Source: Alviniconcha marisindica
Taxonomy: Eukaryota > Mollusca > Gastropoda > Provannidae
Direction of reading: 5' to 3'
DNA length: 64,000 bases
Assembly: GCA_018857735.1 (NCBI GenBank)
Contig: JABMCL010003792.1
Location: 938,205 to 1,002,204, forward strand
Made by a program: the position numbers and the translations under genes. Numbering within the stretch: position 1 is the stretch's first letter; every line of letters starts with the position of its first letter. Below are positions 23,755 to 36,017 of the stretch, one piece after another. The notes under the pieces were generated by a model that saw only the letters and a list, made by a program, of their open reading frames with translations, had not been told where the DNA came from and searched no databases.

Positions 23755-26114
23755 CTGCATGTGTAATGTGCATACATATGTTGGGGGGAGGGAGGGGGGT
23801 GAGGGAGGTGGCTAAAAAGACCTTGTTCTAATATTCGTAACAGGAAATGAAGATCTAGTGTAACATGGTGTTGTCATGACACCCCACTTTCAATAATTTG
23901 ATGCGGAAGTCTGAGTAAATTAAATGTGTAATAGTTGTTTTCTATCTTAATTAATGATGCCATTTTCTGTTTCATTTCTCTAGACCAGCCACTTTTGATG
24001 CTGTTTTGAAAGTGAGTTTTCCTACAGCTTGTTTTTTTTCCAAGCACATAATTTTTGCATGCATACAATTTCCTGTCTGCTACAGTATTTTAAGTTGATT
24101 ATATATCTGTCTCTCTCCTCCACCCCCTCTTTTGCCTGGTGTAAAGATTATGTATGCATTCCTGTGTGTTGCCAGCTGTGACAAAAACATAGTGCTGTCT
24201 TCTTTTTTTGTCTTTTTTTCTTCTTTTTTTCTTCCAAAATAGTTAAATAGACATTAGTTAAAGAAACATACCTTCTCAAAAAAAAAATTCAAAAAGATAG
24301 TAGAGCTCAAATAAAATCCTAAAATTACAGTAATTTTTTTGTTTTTAAGCACGCAGTTGATTTTGATCCAAAATTTAGAAAAGGATTATGTGAGCCATCA
24401 TACACCACTGCCACCACCAAGTTGAGGTATCTGAACCTGGAGTTGACTGTACACAGCATGTATAGATGTTTGTATTTGATGATTACCCTGCAGTAAAAAT
24501 GCTGACTAGCATGTATAAATGTTTTTGTGTTTGATGATTATGCTGTGGTCAAAATGCTGATAAGCTTTTTCTTTGTATTATTACTTTGTGTTCTTTTGTG
24601 TTGCTTACCTCTACTGTGTGTGTGTGTGTGTGTTATCGTGTGTGTGCGTGCTATCATGTGTGTGTGCATGTGTGTGTGTTATCATGTGCATGTGTGTGTG
24701 TGTTTGTGTGTGTGTCTGTCTGTATGTCTGTATGTCTGTGCATGTTTCTCCTCAGTGGCTGGATGATGTGAACTCGAAAGTGATGCTGTCCACTGAGCAG
24801 CCTGTTCCTGTTCTACTCCTCGCAAACAAGGTGAGTTTAAAAGGAAATAATTTGTTATGATTAAACAATCTTCAGAGGTACATATTGATGAATGCGAGCC
24901 ATCTGAGCATTTGCTCTTCTTGCGTATATATCATACCCATGTGTGATCTGTTTCAGTGTGACATAGATGAGGCAACTGTTGACCGGGAGGTGGTGGACAG
25001 TTTTTGCAAGCAACACAACTTCATTGGGTGGTTCCCGACCTCTGCCAAGTCCAACACGAATATAGGTGAGTTGTGAGTCTGGCAAGCAAGCATGCTGACC
25101 AGCTACAACTAATATGACTCAGGTTGTCAGGTGGGCTTACACACACTACAGCTAGTTCAAATAAGCTCACTAGCTAGCATAATAGATACCGGGTAGTCAA
25201 AAGTGTGTTCATTCCAGAGGCAAGATGAACAGTTTAGCTGTCAAGAAAAACTGTCATGCCAGTGGAGCAGGAAGGACCTGTTGTGGCTGATTTAACCCTT
25301 TTACTGCCACGCTTGCTGCACCATCACTCAGAAAACGACCAACATAAGTGCCAAATTTGAAATCATTAAGGCTTTTTCCGATCTTCGCAGGAGCACGTGA
25401 AAGGACATTCTATTAAAATTCACAGTATTGAAAGTAGAGTTGTTATAGAACCATCAAATATACCATTTCCAGGTGTGTACATGAGAACTTTTCAGCCCAG
25501 AAAATGTACAGGCTGGGGCGATGAAGGGGTTAAGAAAGAGGGTATTGAAGCATATTGGGGTGTTTGTCCCATGTGGGAAATGCATTTTAAATTTCACAGA
25601 ATATTGAGCAACTATAGAATAACATGACCTGATTGTTATGAAATCTCTGCATATTTGCTGATTATGTGAGGAATGGTGGAAAACTCCAGGTCTGGAAAAC
25701 TTGGGATTTTTTGTGCGCCATCAGCCAGGACAGTACATTATATCAGGGCCAAAAAAGAAACTAGAATTCCCCCCACCCCCAAATTGGATTAATAAGATTG
25801 TTTTCTTTTTATTTAATGCCATCAGGCATGAAGGTCATATTAGGGTATTATTTTGTTGCTATTGCTGTCTTTTGTAACACAATTATGTCAACAATTATGC
25901 CAACAACGAATCCACAACATAAGTGCATTATTATGTTGCAGAGGAAGCCATGAATTTTCTGATTGAGCACATCCTCTCCCTACCAGCAGAGACGCAGCAG
26001 ATGTCACCTGAGAGACAGTCGTTGCCAAGCTCCATATCTTCCTCACTTGAAGTCTCTTACGGGTCAGACAGAAAGAGAGGCGGCAGTGACAGTTCTATGT
26101 GTTGCAAGGTGTGA
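19901..26114 (+). CDS. RAB32: Rab32/Rab38-type small GTPase
   Basis: Nine coding exons (19901-19988, 21980-22012, 22598-22694, 22986-23042, 23566-23598, 23984-24011, 24756-24830, 24957-25065, 25942-26114) give 230 residues; human Rab32 has 225. Motifs are P-loop GEFGVGKTS (residues 25-33), T50-IG with VDFALK (the switch I/interswitch typical of the Rab32/38/29 group), switch II WDIAGHERFG (73-82), NKCD, SAK, and a C-terminal CCKV for double geranylgeranylation. MTRVYYK and GWFPTSAKSN favour Rab32/38 over Rab29. The family directs cargo to lysosome-related organelles and binds VARP and LRRK-type effectors. An oddity is His78 in place of the catalytic switch-II Gln (human Rab32 Gln85). Several exons are only 28-33 bases long. 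The start codon lies in a GC-rich ATGGCGGCCGCG context, with an Ala-rich N-terminal extension like Rab32. Confidence 0.94.
20320..20530. repeat. Mixed CT/GTCT/AT/CA simple repeats in Rab32 intron 1
   Basis: Adjacent (CTGT)n, (CT)n, (TA)n and (CA)n tracts. No coding meaning. Confidence 0.9.
21270..21560. repeat. Compound (GT)n(GA)n(GT)n microsatellite in Rab32 intron 1
   Basis: A GT-rich block is followed by a GA block of about 55 bases (21432-21489) and another GT block. Reading frames over it are simple-repeat artefacts. Confidence 0.95.
23060..23760. repeat. (GT)n tracts in Rab32 introns 4 and 5
   Basis: GT tracts at about 23067-23111 and 23697-23753, plus a short (GA)n near 23401-23442. 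They flank the 33-base exon 5. Confidence 0.92.
25292..25533. mobile_element. TTAA-bounded MITE (piggyBac-like ends)
   Basis: The element runs from TTAACCCTTTTACTGCCA to GATGAAGGGGTTAA, so its ends are short inverted repeats (TTAACCC/GGGTTAA) bounded by TTAA, the target site of piggyBac transposons. A homologous element lies at about 36648-36870, with shared internal blocks (GCCAAATTTGAAAT versus GGCAAATTTAAAAT; ACTTTTCAGCC; TACAGGCTGGGGC). No transposase frame. Located in intron 8 of Rab32. Confidence 0.75.
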
Positions 26115-26332
26115 GTGCAGCAGGGAGTCTTATTTGGTGCATGGTGTTTGTGATTCACAATCTATTTGTGGAAACTGTCTACTTTGTTGATGGCAAGGTT
26201 AAGTATCAGGTCACATGCTGTAGCATCTGGTTTGTATGTAGGTGGCAAAAAAGATGAATGTCAAAGTTACACTTGTTGACATGGAAAACAAGCATCAGTG
26301 AGAAAGGGAAAAAAGAAAAAAGAAAGAAAAAA

Positions 26333-26645
26333 GGAATGACTGCTCGCATTCTAAAACAAGAACCAAACACTTAAAAGGTGAAAAAGAAGGCTGATTTACC
26401 ATGACAACACAAATTGTGTGAATTTTCAGGGTAAGCACCATTTTCAAATGACAACACTTAAACAGTTAAAAATGAAGTGTACTTAGCCGGTGCCAGTTGT
26501 GGTGTGTGCCAGATAAATACATTGTTATTTCTCACAGTTTAACTTTTGTTTAACTGTTGTTTTGTCACTTGAAAAAGGGGCTTACCCCAAAAAATTGCAG
26601 TTTGTACAGGTATATTAACGTTAACCTTTTATGTGTTTGCATCAG
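26333..26645. mobile_element. Palindromic (foldback) MITE, diverged copy
   Basis: The left arm starts GAATGACTGCTCGCATTCTA, followed by CAAGAACCAAACACTTAAAA. The right arm ends AACCTTTTATGTGTTTGCAT, and between them TTTCAGGGTAAGCACCATTT pairs with AAAAAGGGGCTTACCCC. This is the same family as 15640-16048. No coding frame. Confidence 0.75.
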
Positions 26646-27039
26646 TGAGAATAATTTGAAGGCTGTTAACTACTATTGCACATTTTTGTTGTGGATTTTG
26701 TGTGATTATTATTTATCTGCCCGAGATGCTGATTTTGCAAGATGGAATGCATGTGGCAGAGATGTTAACTTACTGTTTGCATGTGACTGGGTGTTGGTTT
26801 TTGTCTTTTTAATTTTTTGGGGTTGTAAAAGATTTGCGATGCTGGAAGTTCATCAACTTGACACGTAGAAACACAGGAAGGTTTACTGGTGCAGCTCCAC
26901 TCCTCATTTGTAATGGGCTGTGGGAGTTGGTGGGCAATGTCATGTTGATGTTATGCTCAAAGATGGCTCTGAAAGCAGCAGGATGTCATCAAGCCTCCCT
27001 GGGGTACCTGGTTGTGTGCTAGTTGGGTATACCTTACTC

Positions 27040-27330
27040 TTTTTTTGCACTATGACATTCAGTGTACAGCTCGTCTGTTACTTTATTTTTTGCACGGTAA
27101 CCGAGTGCCAGTTAGTTTTTACATTCTTTTTTGCATGGTGACTTTTGAGTGCCAGTTGGTTTTTGCATTCTTTTTTGCATGGCGACTTTGAGTACCAGTT
27201 GTTTTTTACACTTTTTTTGTTTTTTGCACAGTGACTTTGAGTGGCAGTTTTTACTTTGTTTTTTGCACTGTGACTTTGAGTGCAAGTCAGTTTTACTTTA
27301 TTTTTTGCACTGTGACCGAGTGTAAGTGTG
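27040..27330. repeat. Minisatellite, unit about 45 bp
   Basis: About six imperfect units built from TTTTTTGCACTGTGACTTTG, AGTGCCAGTT and a TTTTTAC/TTTTGC run. It lies in the presumed 3' region of Rab32, not next to a coding exon. Confidence 0.85.
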
Positions 27331-29059
27331 CTGTGGTAAAAGCTTACATCTTCCATTGAGTAACCACCTTCCTAAGGGTTACATACTGGTTTAGCTTAGA
27401 AGTTCAAGTAAATTGAACAAGTTTGTGTTGTGAATTTTAGTGAGGAGAGGTGGATGTGATGTGTTGAACATGCTCTGTATGATCGTGTCTCACCATATTT
27501 GGCCAGCTGGGTACTAGGGTTGCTGTGTTTGTGTGTGGATGCACGCGTGTGCGTGCGTGTGTGTGCAGTTAGCATTTAAGCAGGTAATGGTTACACAGTA
27601 ATATGCACTTTTATTTGTCAGATTTAAAAAAAATCACATGTTCATGGCTAACTTTACTGAGATTAACATATTATTGTCAGTAGTCGCCAAAGCAAGAGAT
27701 ATGTCTGCAAAATGTCCCCACCCATGACAAGAAAAATCAAAATTTGTTCAAGATTTTCCCACATCCACCAGTGAAACAGTAATTTTTGTGGGCTTTCAAT
27801 TTCATATGTATGTTGTTGTTTTATTTTGTTTTGCCTGTTTATATGTATAACAAAAGTGTTCTCTTTTTGTTTGGGAGATTCTTTTTGGGTGTGTTAAGGA
27901 CAAAGCAAATTAAATTTGCATGATGTAGGTCACCAAATAAAAGAAATTATGCATTTGTTGGTGATGAACTCAGTCTTATGACAACTGTATCTTTCAACTG
28001 TTGCTGTGACTTTTTCATTCCCGTGTGATATGGACTGAAAATGTATATTATTTATGCACCTTTGTCCCTTTTCTAACAATATTTGCAAGAGGGAAAGTGA
28101 TTCAGATGTAATCAGTTTGTTGAAAAAGTCATACACACAGAGATGATGCTGGCTATTGCTTGAATTATTCAGTGAAAATGAAAATATAAATTATATCAAC
28201 CCACCTTTGATGTGTGTGCGTGTCACTATACTTTGGTCGATTGGAATGATGGTGTTTATGACTATGTTTTGACAATTCTAAACATGTTCTCTTTTTGCTT
28301 ATATTGACAATTCTAAACATGTTCTGTTGCACTTGATTTTGGTGGCTGTTGGTATGGTTATACACAGTAGCATTTGCTAGAAACACAATTTTTTGCTGCA
28401 AAGCACAATGGACTCTTTTTGACATCTTTACACTGGCTTGTTCTACTCTACACTGTTATGGTATCATTGGTTAACTGACAGGCCTGTTTGTTTGTGGTGT
28501 GCACGGTGGCTTAGAGCAAGTGTCAAACTTTTTGCAGAGGAGAGGCATGGGGTGCTGTTGGTCCCCTTCGACGCAACGTTTCAAGTGCTTTTCATAAAAG
28601 TGCAAAGAAAAGAATTGTTAGGATTCAGAACTCTGATAGCTCACAGGTTCCAATGAGTAATGTGCTAGCTTGCTAGCCATTGTATTAAGTTTCATTAAAG
28701 GCCCTTGAAAGCATCCCAGGTTCTTATGATACAGGGCACCATAAATAATTTATTATTATCATAGGGCACCAATAAATCATTCATTATCATTACCAGGTCT
28801 TCTGCAAGAAGTGTCTTAGCCATAGGAATTGTCCTGAGGTGACCATGTGCGGTTGACAGGATGTTAAATCCAATTACTCACTAACTAGCAACAAGAACTT
28901 GGATTCTATCCCCATTGACTGCTGTGACTGGTGTCAGCATCTTTAAGAACATCTTAAAGTTGCATGATGTTCCATCTCTCCAACCTTTGCTTGGGATTCT
29001 GTTCACTGGAATGCTTTGTACCCCAGCTGTAGTTTTGTGTACTGGGATTTGTTCATCTG

Positions 29060-29150
29060 CGACATTATTTATCCATGAACTGTGTGTGCAATTGCAAAAC
29101 TCATCCAGATTTATCCATGAACTGTGTGTGCCAGTGCAAAACTCATCCAG
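29060..29150. repeat. Tandem pair, unit about 44 bp
   Basis: Two copies of TTTATCCATGAACTGTGTGT, then GCAAAACTCATCCAG. Confidence 0.85.
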
Positions 29151-29405
29151 CTGGTTCTTTCCAACAGCATGCTCTTTGATCTGGACAGCCAAAAGGAATG
29201 ACTCATCATCTGTTCACAGTACATGGACCATGCTCTGTTGCAAAGTTCAGCTGTCACTCATCTGTGTGTTCATTGTCATGTTTTATGGTGCAATGGTTGA
29301 CAAAAGAGTAAACAATCAGAAGAGACAGAAGCCTTGCCATATATAGTATATATTTTTTTAACTTTTGTTTTTTTCATTCAATAAAGCCTACATAAGAAGA
29401 AATTT

Positions 29406-29407
29406 GG

Positions 29408-29447
<40 letters not shown>
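29406..29447. repeat. (GT)n microsatellite
   Basis: GT tract of about 40 bases immediately after the AATAAA at 29380. Confidence 0.93.
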
Positions 29448-29448
<1 letters not shown>

Positions 29449-29460
29449 GCCTCATCACCA

Positions 29461-29730
29461 ATGACAACAATGGCCAGCCTTGGTGTGCAAGTAAGAGTAA
29501 GAAAAAGAGACAAAGAAGAACGATAATCACAATAAATATATATCTGATAGATATTGTCACAACAAACTCCTCCCTCTTTTACTTCTTTTTAAAATTGTGT
29601 ATTTATCCTCCTGTCATTGAAAACAATGGCCAGCCTTGGTGTGCAAGTGAGAAAAAGAGTCAAAGAAGAACGATAATCGCAATAAATAGCCGATAGATCT
29701 TGTCAGAACAAACTCCTCCCTCTGTCCTTT
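29461..29730. repeat. Tandem duplication, unit about 160 bp
   Basis: Two copies share ACAATGGCCAGCCTTGGTGT, CAAAGAAGAACGATAATC and ACAAACTCCTCCCTCT. Copy starts are about 160 bases apart (29467 and 29625). Non-coding. Confidence 0.85.
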
Positions 29731-29744
29731 TTATTTTATTTTAT

Positions 29745-29950
29745 CTTCCAGTCATTTCCATGAGTGTACAAATGACAGGGAACAAGCTGAATAAAACATG
29801 GTCTATAATTATGCTTGGCAAGCAACTATGAATAAATGTTTTCATTTTTTTAATCTTCCAGTCATTTCCATGAGTGCACAAATGACAGGGAACAAGCTGA
29901 ATAAAACATGGTCTATAATTATGCTTGGCAAGCAACTATGAATAAATGTT
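29745..29950. repeat. Tandem duplication, unit about 107 bp
   Basis: Two nearly identical copies of CTTCCAGTCATTTCCATGAG, then ACATGGTCTATAATTATGCT and GCAACTATGAATAAATGTT. They differ by one base in the main block (GTGTACA/GTGCACA), which suggests a very recent duplication. Confidence 0.9.
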
Positions 29951-30599
29951 CTTCTAAAACTTTAAACAATAACAGTGTCCATTTCACATTTTATAATCAT
30001 TTAGCTGAACCACTGTCATGCACCAATGAAAATGTAAAATACTGTGGGCACTGCAGTTATTAAGTACACTCCAGCAAGTATTCCTGTACTTTGGTGAATA
30101 AGAAAAGTTGACAAAGGACCTTCTTTGTGAACAAGCTACATCAAAGTGTAAAAGGTTGCAGTGGACCCTTGCGACTCCCTAATGGAGAGACAACAGCCAT
30201 ACAATGATAGTTCCTTTTACAGACACCTATAAATATTGCACAGTTTACAATATAAATCCCCAATAAATCAGGCATAATGTATTCATGTCACAAGAATTCA
30301 TTAAAAATTGCAAAAATCATTCAGGAATCCTTAATATCCTCCCCCCACCACCAAAAAAAAAAGAAGAAAAAAGAGAAAGATAAAATTCATCAAAACAGAT
30401 AACGTTAACAATCAAATACATACCAGTAATTCGCATCATACAAATAACACTGAGGGTTGAGGAAGGGCTCTGAGAAAATCATACAGAAGCACATTCATTA
30501 GCTGAACTACATTTACAACTTCAAACAAAGTTTGAATCTATGCACCAATGATTACTGAGCTAGTAAAAAAAAAAAAAAAAAAAGCAGTGCCTCCTCCTA

Positions 30600-30660
30600 T
30601 ATATATATATATATATATATGAGATTCAACCAAAGCAAACACTCAGTGCTTCCTCATATA
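30600..30660. repeat. (AT)n microsatellite with local duplication
   Basis: Two (TA)n tracts (30598-30620 and 30656-30671), each followed by the block ATTCAACCAAAGCA, form a short tandem pair in the presumed 3' UTR of the C1orf198 gene. Confidence 0.8.
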
Positions 30661-30799
30661 TATATTATACATGTATGAAATTCAACCAAAGCATACACGA
30701 TCAGTTCTCAAACTCTCATGTGCAAGTAACAAACAAACAAAATCAGTTGTAGCAGAAGATGTCAACTGTTCAACGAAACTTTGTAGCACTTGCAGCTGA

Positions 30800-31016
30800 T
30801 CACCAGTTGTCAAGGAAGTCAAATCCTGAACGGAAGGTGTCCAATTCTGGTGAGGAAGGGGCAGCCTGCAACACAGTTAGTTTGGGGCATCAGATTACAA
30901 GTGCAGCAAAACCCCTGATGAGACACCACCCCTCTGTAAGACCTCTTCATCCATGTGGGTATTCTCTATAATAATTAATATGTGTGTGTTTGTGTGTGAC
31001 TGTGTGTATGTGTGTG

Positions 31017-31076
<60 letters not shown>

Positions 31077-33696
31077 TGTAATTGTTTGTTCATGCATGTA
31101 TGTGTGTGTGTGTTTGTATACAAGCAGGCAAATGTTTGTATGACAGTGTCTGTATGCACATAACTATGGATGCATCACTGTGCATTGCTCTGGCACAGAT
31201 TACAGCAGTCAGAGAAACTCTCATTCTATATTACCGTGCACAAAATCTCTGACTGGTTTTAAACTTAAGTGTAGCCAGGTACCACTTCATAACATATGAA
31301 AAAGCCTCCCATATGATTGAGATTCAGCAATATATTTATATTTTTATATACAGATAGACAGCATGTCTGTTTTTCTGCTGGAAAACTCATGTTACTGTAG
31401 TTTTAGCTCTGGTGCTACACAATAACCAACACTTTGGTAAGGAGTAGTACAAACTTCTACAACAGTACTAGTATTTTTTTGGTTTATGCAAAATACCATA
31501 ATTACTGTTACATACAATGCCATAATTGCTAATCAGTAAACTGAGTAATTTCACATTTACAATCATCAGTGGTATCAAACACTTTTGCTTAAGTGGACAG
31601 TGAGACTAAAACACAAGAGAGGGTAAATGCAGTGATATCAATTACAACAGGTATACTTTTACAGATTTAAGATGCACACACTAACATATGATATCCTGAA
31701 AGTTTCACAAGTATTACTAGTATTACACATGATACCAGTTCTAGGTATAAAAGAAAACAAGCAGGCACAGAAAACTACTTTGTCTTTTTGCACAATGTGG
31801 GTGGAGGCAGGGATGGACAGTGTTTATCTGTGTGAGTACTTGTGAATGCTGGCGTATTTTATAAATGCTTTAGTTTAAGACAACTTTCTGAATGTGTCTT
31901 ATTTTAGAAATGTTTTCATTTAAGACATAACTCTCTCTCTGACACACACACACAATACACACTCCTAAATGAAAACATGACCTCTGTTTTTGTTACTTGC
32001 AATGACATATTATTATATCACCAACCAACAAGCCTTTGTCACAGTTTGTGTTTATTTTGTGAATCTTGATGTGCTAACCCCACCGTTGTTTTTCTGTGCA
32101 TGTGAACAGACCTGTGCATAATCAGATAATGTCCACCATGCACAGGCATGGGATTGGGAGTCCTCAGCAATCAATCAACTATGTGACTGCAAGCATGAAA
32201 CTAAAGCCAGAAAAACTGGACACTTCCATGGTGTATTTGAAGGGGATTTAATGAACTCCCCCCCCCCCCTTTTATTTTTTTAACCATTAAATATTTTCGT
32301 TTAACCACAAACTCACATTTGATGTTTACACCAGTATATGTGCATGTTTGCCTGTGTGCAATGTATTTTTTGCCTACAGGTTACAAGACCTATCCGTCGC
32401 CCTGATATAACCGCACTGGTCGACTGGGCGTAAAACACCACCTTACTTACAAGACCTCTCGGATAGGCTATCCCCTGTTATTAGGAAGAGAACATCCTGA
32501 AAGTAAAGCCAAAAGGGCATACAACACTGAGACTGAGAGGAGAGAAACACTCACCACAACTTCAGATGACACATTGACTGAGCCAGCACCATCATCCACA
32601 ACATAAACTACCTCCTCCTTTTCCGCTTCCTCCACCATGGTTGCTGCTGAAGACTTCAGCAACTTTGTGGAGTGATCTGGTGTGCTCTCCACAGAATCCC
32701 CACCGCCGCCACCACCAACACCACCACCACGGTCCATTATCATGGCTGTTGGTTCAGCCACTGATGATGGTGAGTGGTCACCAGAAGCCGAGGTTTTGAA
32801 GGAAGTGGAGGACACTTCCTGGCTGCAGCTGTGAGTGGTGACTTCATCATCAGGGTCTGTGGAAGACTGACCGACAAAGTTTGACCACTCCACCTCCATG
32901 GCTGGGTTGGTGAATGCATTCTGCTCCTTGTCTTTGTTGCGGATGATGAGCAGCTGGTGGCTTGCATCCGTGCCGGACTTCCCCCCTTTTCCATCAGATT
33001 TCTTGACGAGGCCAGGGTGAGGAATTTTTTTGGGTGATGGCGTCCGGTGACCTTTTGGTTTTCCTTTTGAGGTATCAGCCACCGTTTGTGCATCAGTCTG
33101 CGGCACCACTTTGTCTGCTTGTTCATTATTCTGAGGTACAGTCGCAGCAGTGTGAGAAGGGGTGGCAGACGGAGAGAGGTCCTCCACACTGCCTTCAAAT
33201 GCTGGATTGATCTCTTCAGAGGGGCTTTCAAAAGGACTGGAGGGAGTGTGCACAGGGGTTTGAACATCTACACAACAGTTTGCAAAATAGTCATCCAGCA
33301 CTGCCTGTGTCCACGAGTCGTGTTTGGGCACAAACTGCACGTGCGAAAGAGAACTGTTTGTCAATGCCTGCTCATCGGATTCTGATGACTTGTGACTTCT
33401 GCCATGGGGTTTGGTGAGGTTGTCTGGCTCCAGATCCAGAAATGTCAGGTCTTGTTGGCTCTGAGAGACAGAAAAAGCATGCATGTTTTTTATGTGTGTG
33501 TTTTACAAGCTTTTCTTCGAAATATATGACAGGTGGTTATTCATATTAACTTCAGAATGGCATATTATATATGATGGTTATAATACTAATAGTTCATGTT
33601 TCAGTGTTATAAATATGAACACAACATTTCTTGTGTGATGAAGTTAAAATATCAAATACTGTCAGTTAGTGTCAAGATTTTATAAAAACACACACA

Positions 33697-33732
<36 letters not shown>

Positions 33733-35296
33733 ACTTTTGATTTCCATGAAAATGGCCCTGAGTGTTCATCTCGCCATGTCCAGATCTGCACACAAATACA
33801 AAGTGGTAGCATGTGTTGTGTAACCACCTGTTTTTAATCTTATTTCAGATATATTCTGCTTGTGCAGAATCAACATACAAAGGGAGTTAATTAGCCTTAA
33901 AATGTATCACAAGAACACAGCAACAAAGATCTGAATTGCCTCTGGTGACCCTCACCTGGTAAGTGGTATGTGAGTAAATCATAAACTAATAAAGGGTACA
34001 CAAACTTTACCAATGATACACTGAAACTGCAACTAAACAACCATCATGTTATTGTTAATGTTCAGCAACATGTATCCATCCAGACTATGCAAGTGTAGGA
34101 CAGTCAAACTGTAAAAGAACACTTTAAGTTATGTTTCACATGTATGATTAAATGCAGATGGAAATATATTAATAGTAAACCTTAGCCGGAGCATGTAAGA
34201 ACAATTCCACAATAAAAGTAGTGCAAGGCATGTAAGAAGGATCAAACCCAGGGTCCAGTTTGCCCTGCTGGCAACATCAGCCATATATATTTCCCATCCC
34301 AGTAATGTGTTCATGCTGCATTTTCCCCCATCCCCTTCCTCTCTCTCCCTTGTGGACCTCTTCAAAATGACCAGCCTTCAACCTGATGAAGCTGGTCACT
34401 CGCATAATAATAATAGATAACTTTTGTATAGCGCTATTTTCTGGTGTACACAAAGTCATTGCACTTTACAACATTCTCCAACATCTTGCAAGTTAAGTGA
34501 GAGAAAACATCTTCTTCATGCATCGACTGATCTAGTGTGGCATAAAACCAATTTCCACTCTAGATCAGTAGAGTCAGAGTTCAGGAGCTGTCTGAAAGTC
34601 GAGGTGGATGTCCTCGGCTCCCGTCCCTAAAAAAACTACGGTTTCTGTGGACATAAAGCAACACTTCAACCAACATCAGATCAGTAGATAGATCTATGGG
34701 AGAAAAAGCCTGACATGCAGGCAGACACAAAGAGACTATGATGCCGATGTTCCTCTGCCTTCTTCTTCTTCTTTGTAGGCGACCAACTTCTTTATGCAAG
34801 GGGTGTAATGGGAGAATCAATGAGATGAAATAAATTTAAATAAATAAATGAAATGGAATAAACACTAAAATACGAAATGTTCCTAAAATATCACCACGAA
34901 CTTATTCACTGGCTGTAAACTGAAGATGGAGAACAATCCCTGCAATCGATACAGTGGTATAATGAAATTCCAAAGTAGGACCTCCAAAGTACAGAAAAAA
35001 CAAAATCCCCTCACGTCATTCTCGTCAACAATGATCTTTTCCCCAGACGGTAGTTTGAGGGTGGGCCAGCAGGAAACAGGTCTGTCAATACCATCCTCGT
35101 CGTCTGCAACTGGAGGCTGCTCGTCGCGGATGAAATGTGGAACACACAGGTCGTCGAGAATTTCTTCTTTCTCCTCAGGGGTGTACTCCGTCCACTTATT
35201 GCCGAGGTATTTTATCAAAGACTTCTCCTGTAAAGCTATTTTTCTTGAAATATGAGTCAAAGAGGAAAAATACGACAGAGCCTGTAACTCGTCCAT
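30800..35296 (-). CDS. C1orf198-like protein (DUF4706 family)
   Basis: Four coding exons on the minus strand (35296-35015, 33785-33735, 33460-32555, 30865-30800) join in phase 0 at every border to give 434 residues; human C1orf198 is about 330. Exon 1 carries the DUF4706 start LSYFSSLTHISRKIALQEKS with a YLGNKWTEYTPEEKEEILD block. Exon 2 encodes IWTWRDEHSGPFSWKSK, matching the TWQDEHSAPFSW block of the human protein. Exon 3 is a long, low-complexity Ser/Thr/Glu-rich region with a Gly run. Exon 4 encodes the conserved C-terminus FRSGFDFLDNW before TGA. The biochemical function of the family is unknown to me. I chose the ATG at 35296 (AAAATGG context); an in-frame ATG at 35320 would add eight residues. 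No membrane segment or signal peptide is evident. Confidence 0.86.
30866..32554 (-). other. Last intron of the C1orf198 gene
   Basis: It contains a (GT)n tract at about 31019-31073 and a SINE-like core at 32398-32452. No additional exon is needed by the phases on either side and none is recognisable. Confidence 0.6.
32398..32452 (+). mobile_element. SINE-like core
   Basis: CCCTGATATAACCGCACTGG, then TCGACTGGGCGTAAAACACC and CTTACTTAC. Same family as 9418-9480, with fewer substitutions between core and tail. Confidence 0.6.
34405..34500 (+). mobile_element. ATAATAATA-headed SINE-like fragment
   Basis: An ATAATAATAATAGATAACTT head is followed by TTTGTATAGCGCTATTTTCT and a GCACTTTACAACA block. 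This 'TATAGCGC...GCACTTTACA' layout also appears, diverged, near 11360 and 15290. Located in intron 1 of the C1orf198 gene. Confidence 0.5.
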
Positions 35297-35964
35297 TTTG
35301 CTAGTTGAACGACTGCGCATGTGCACGAAACGAAAAGTGCAGTTTCCGGGTCAAGTGTGGAGCGAGTTTTAAGTCTCCAAGAGTTAGTACCTGCGGCTTG
35401 CATTTCGCGTTGTCAGTGTAAGTGACAACGACAGCTTGTTTTCTGCTGCCTCCAAGTCGATAATATAATATATGTTATGTTTATCTTTGAGGAATCAGGA
35501 GATAGTGTTTACTTTTAGTGTGCTAGATAATTTGTGTGATGTAGTCGTAATGATTTGTATAAGTTACATAATTTTTATTAATAGATTATATCATGAATCT
35601 ATCTTATATACATTTAACACGAAACTTGGAAATAACAAAACAAAAAAAGTTTGCCTGTTTCCTAGATTGGAAGGTCATAACATATTTGGATTTTGGGGAG
35701 GGGTGTGGAGAGCTGAGAAGAAAAACTATTTTGGGAGTGTTTGTCTAGGTACCCATGATCTACGCATGAAGTCACCCACCACACAGTCTGTCTCTGGAAC
35801 TTTTCAGTGGAATTGGTGTTTGTGGTAGGGAATGGGTCCCAGGCTGGGCTTGCATATTGCTGTCTGCATGCAATGTAAAAAATAATAATTTTAAATCCCA
35901 GATTTTGAGACTGACCCCACCCCCAAACCCCCAGTAAATGACTGAGAATCCAAGGATCCGAGGG

Positions 35965-36017
<53 letters not shown>

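Larger units (their letters stand above)
26115..29400 (+). other. Probable Rab32 3' UTR and downstream sequence
   Basis: No protein-like frame is visible. A canonical AATAAA at 29380-29385, followed by a (GT)n run, could be the transcript end, which would make the 3' UTR unusually long. Inside are a palindromic foldback MITE (26333-26645), a minisatellite (27040-27330) and two short tandem duplications (28260-28330; 29066-29150). Confidence 0.35.

Noticed and set aside
32740..33267. 175-codon minus-strand frame overlapping C1orf198 exon 3
   Set aside because: It is an out-of-phase shadow of the 302-codon exon that splices in phase to conserved exons on both sides.
34926..35255. Plus-strand open frame antisense to C1orf198 exon 1
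   Set aside because: It is a shadow of the conserved minus-strand DUF4706 exon.
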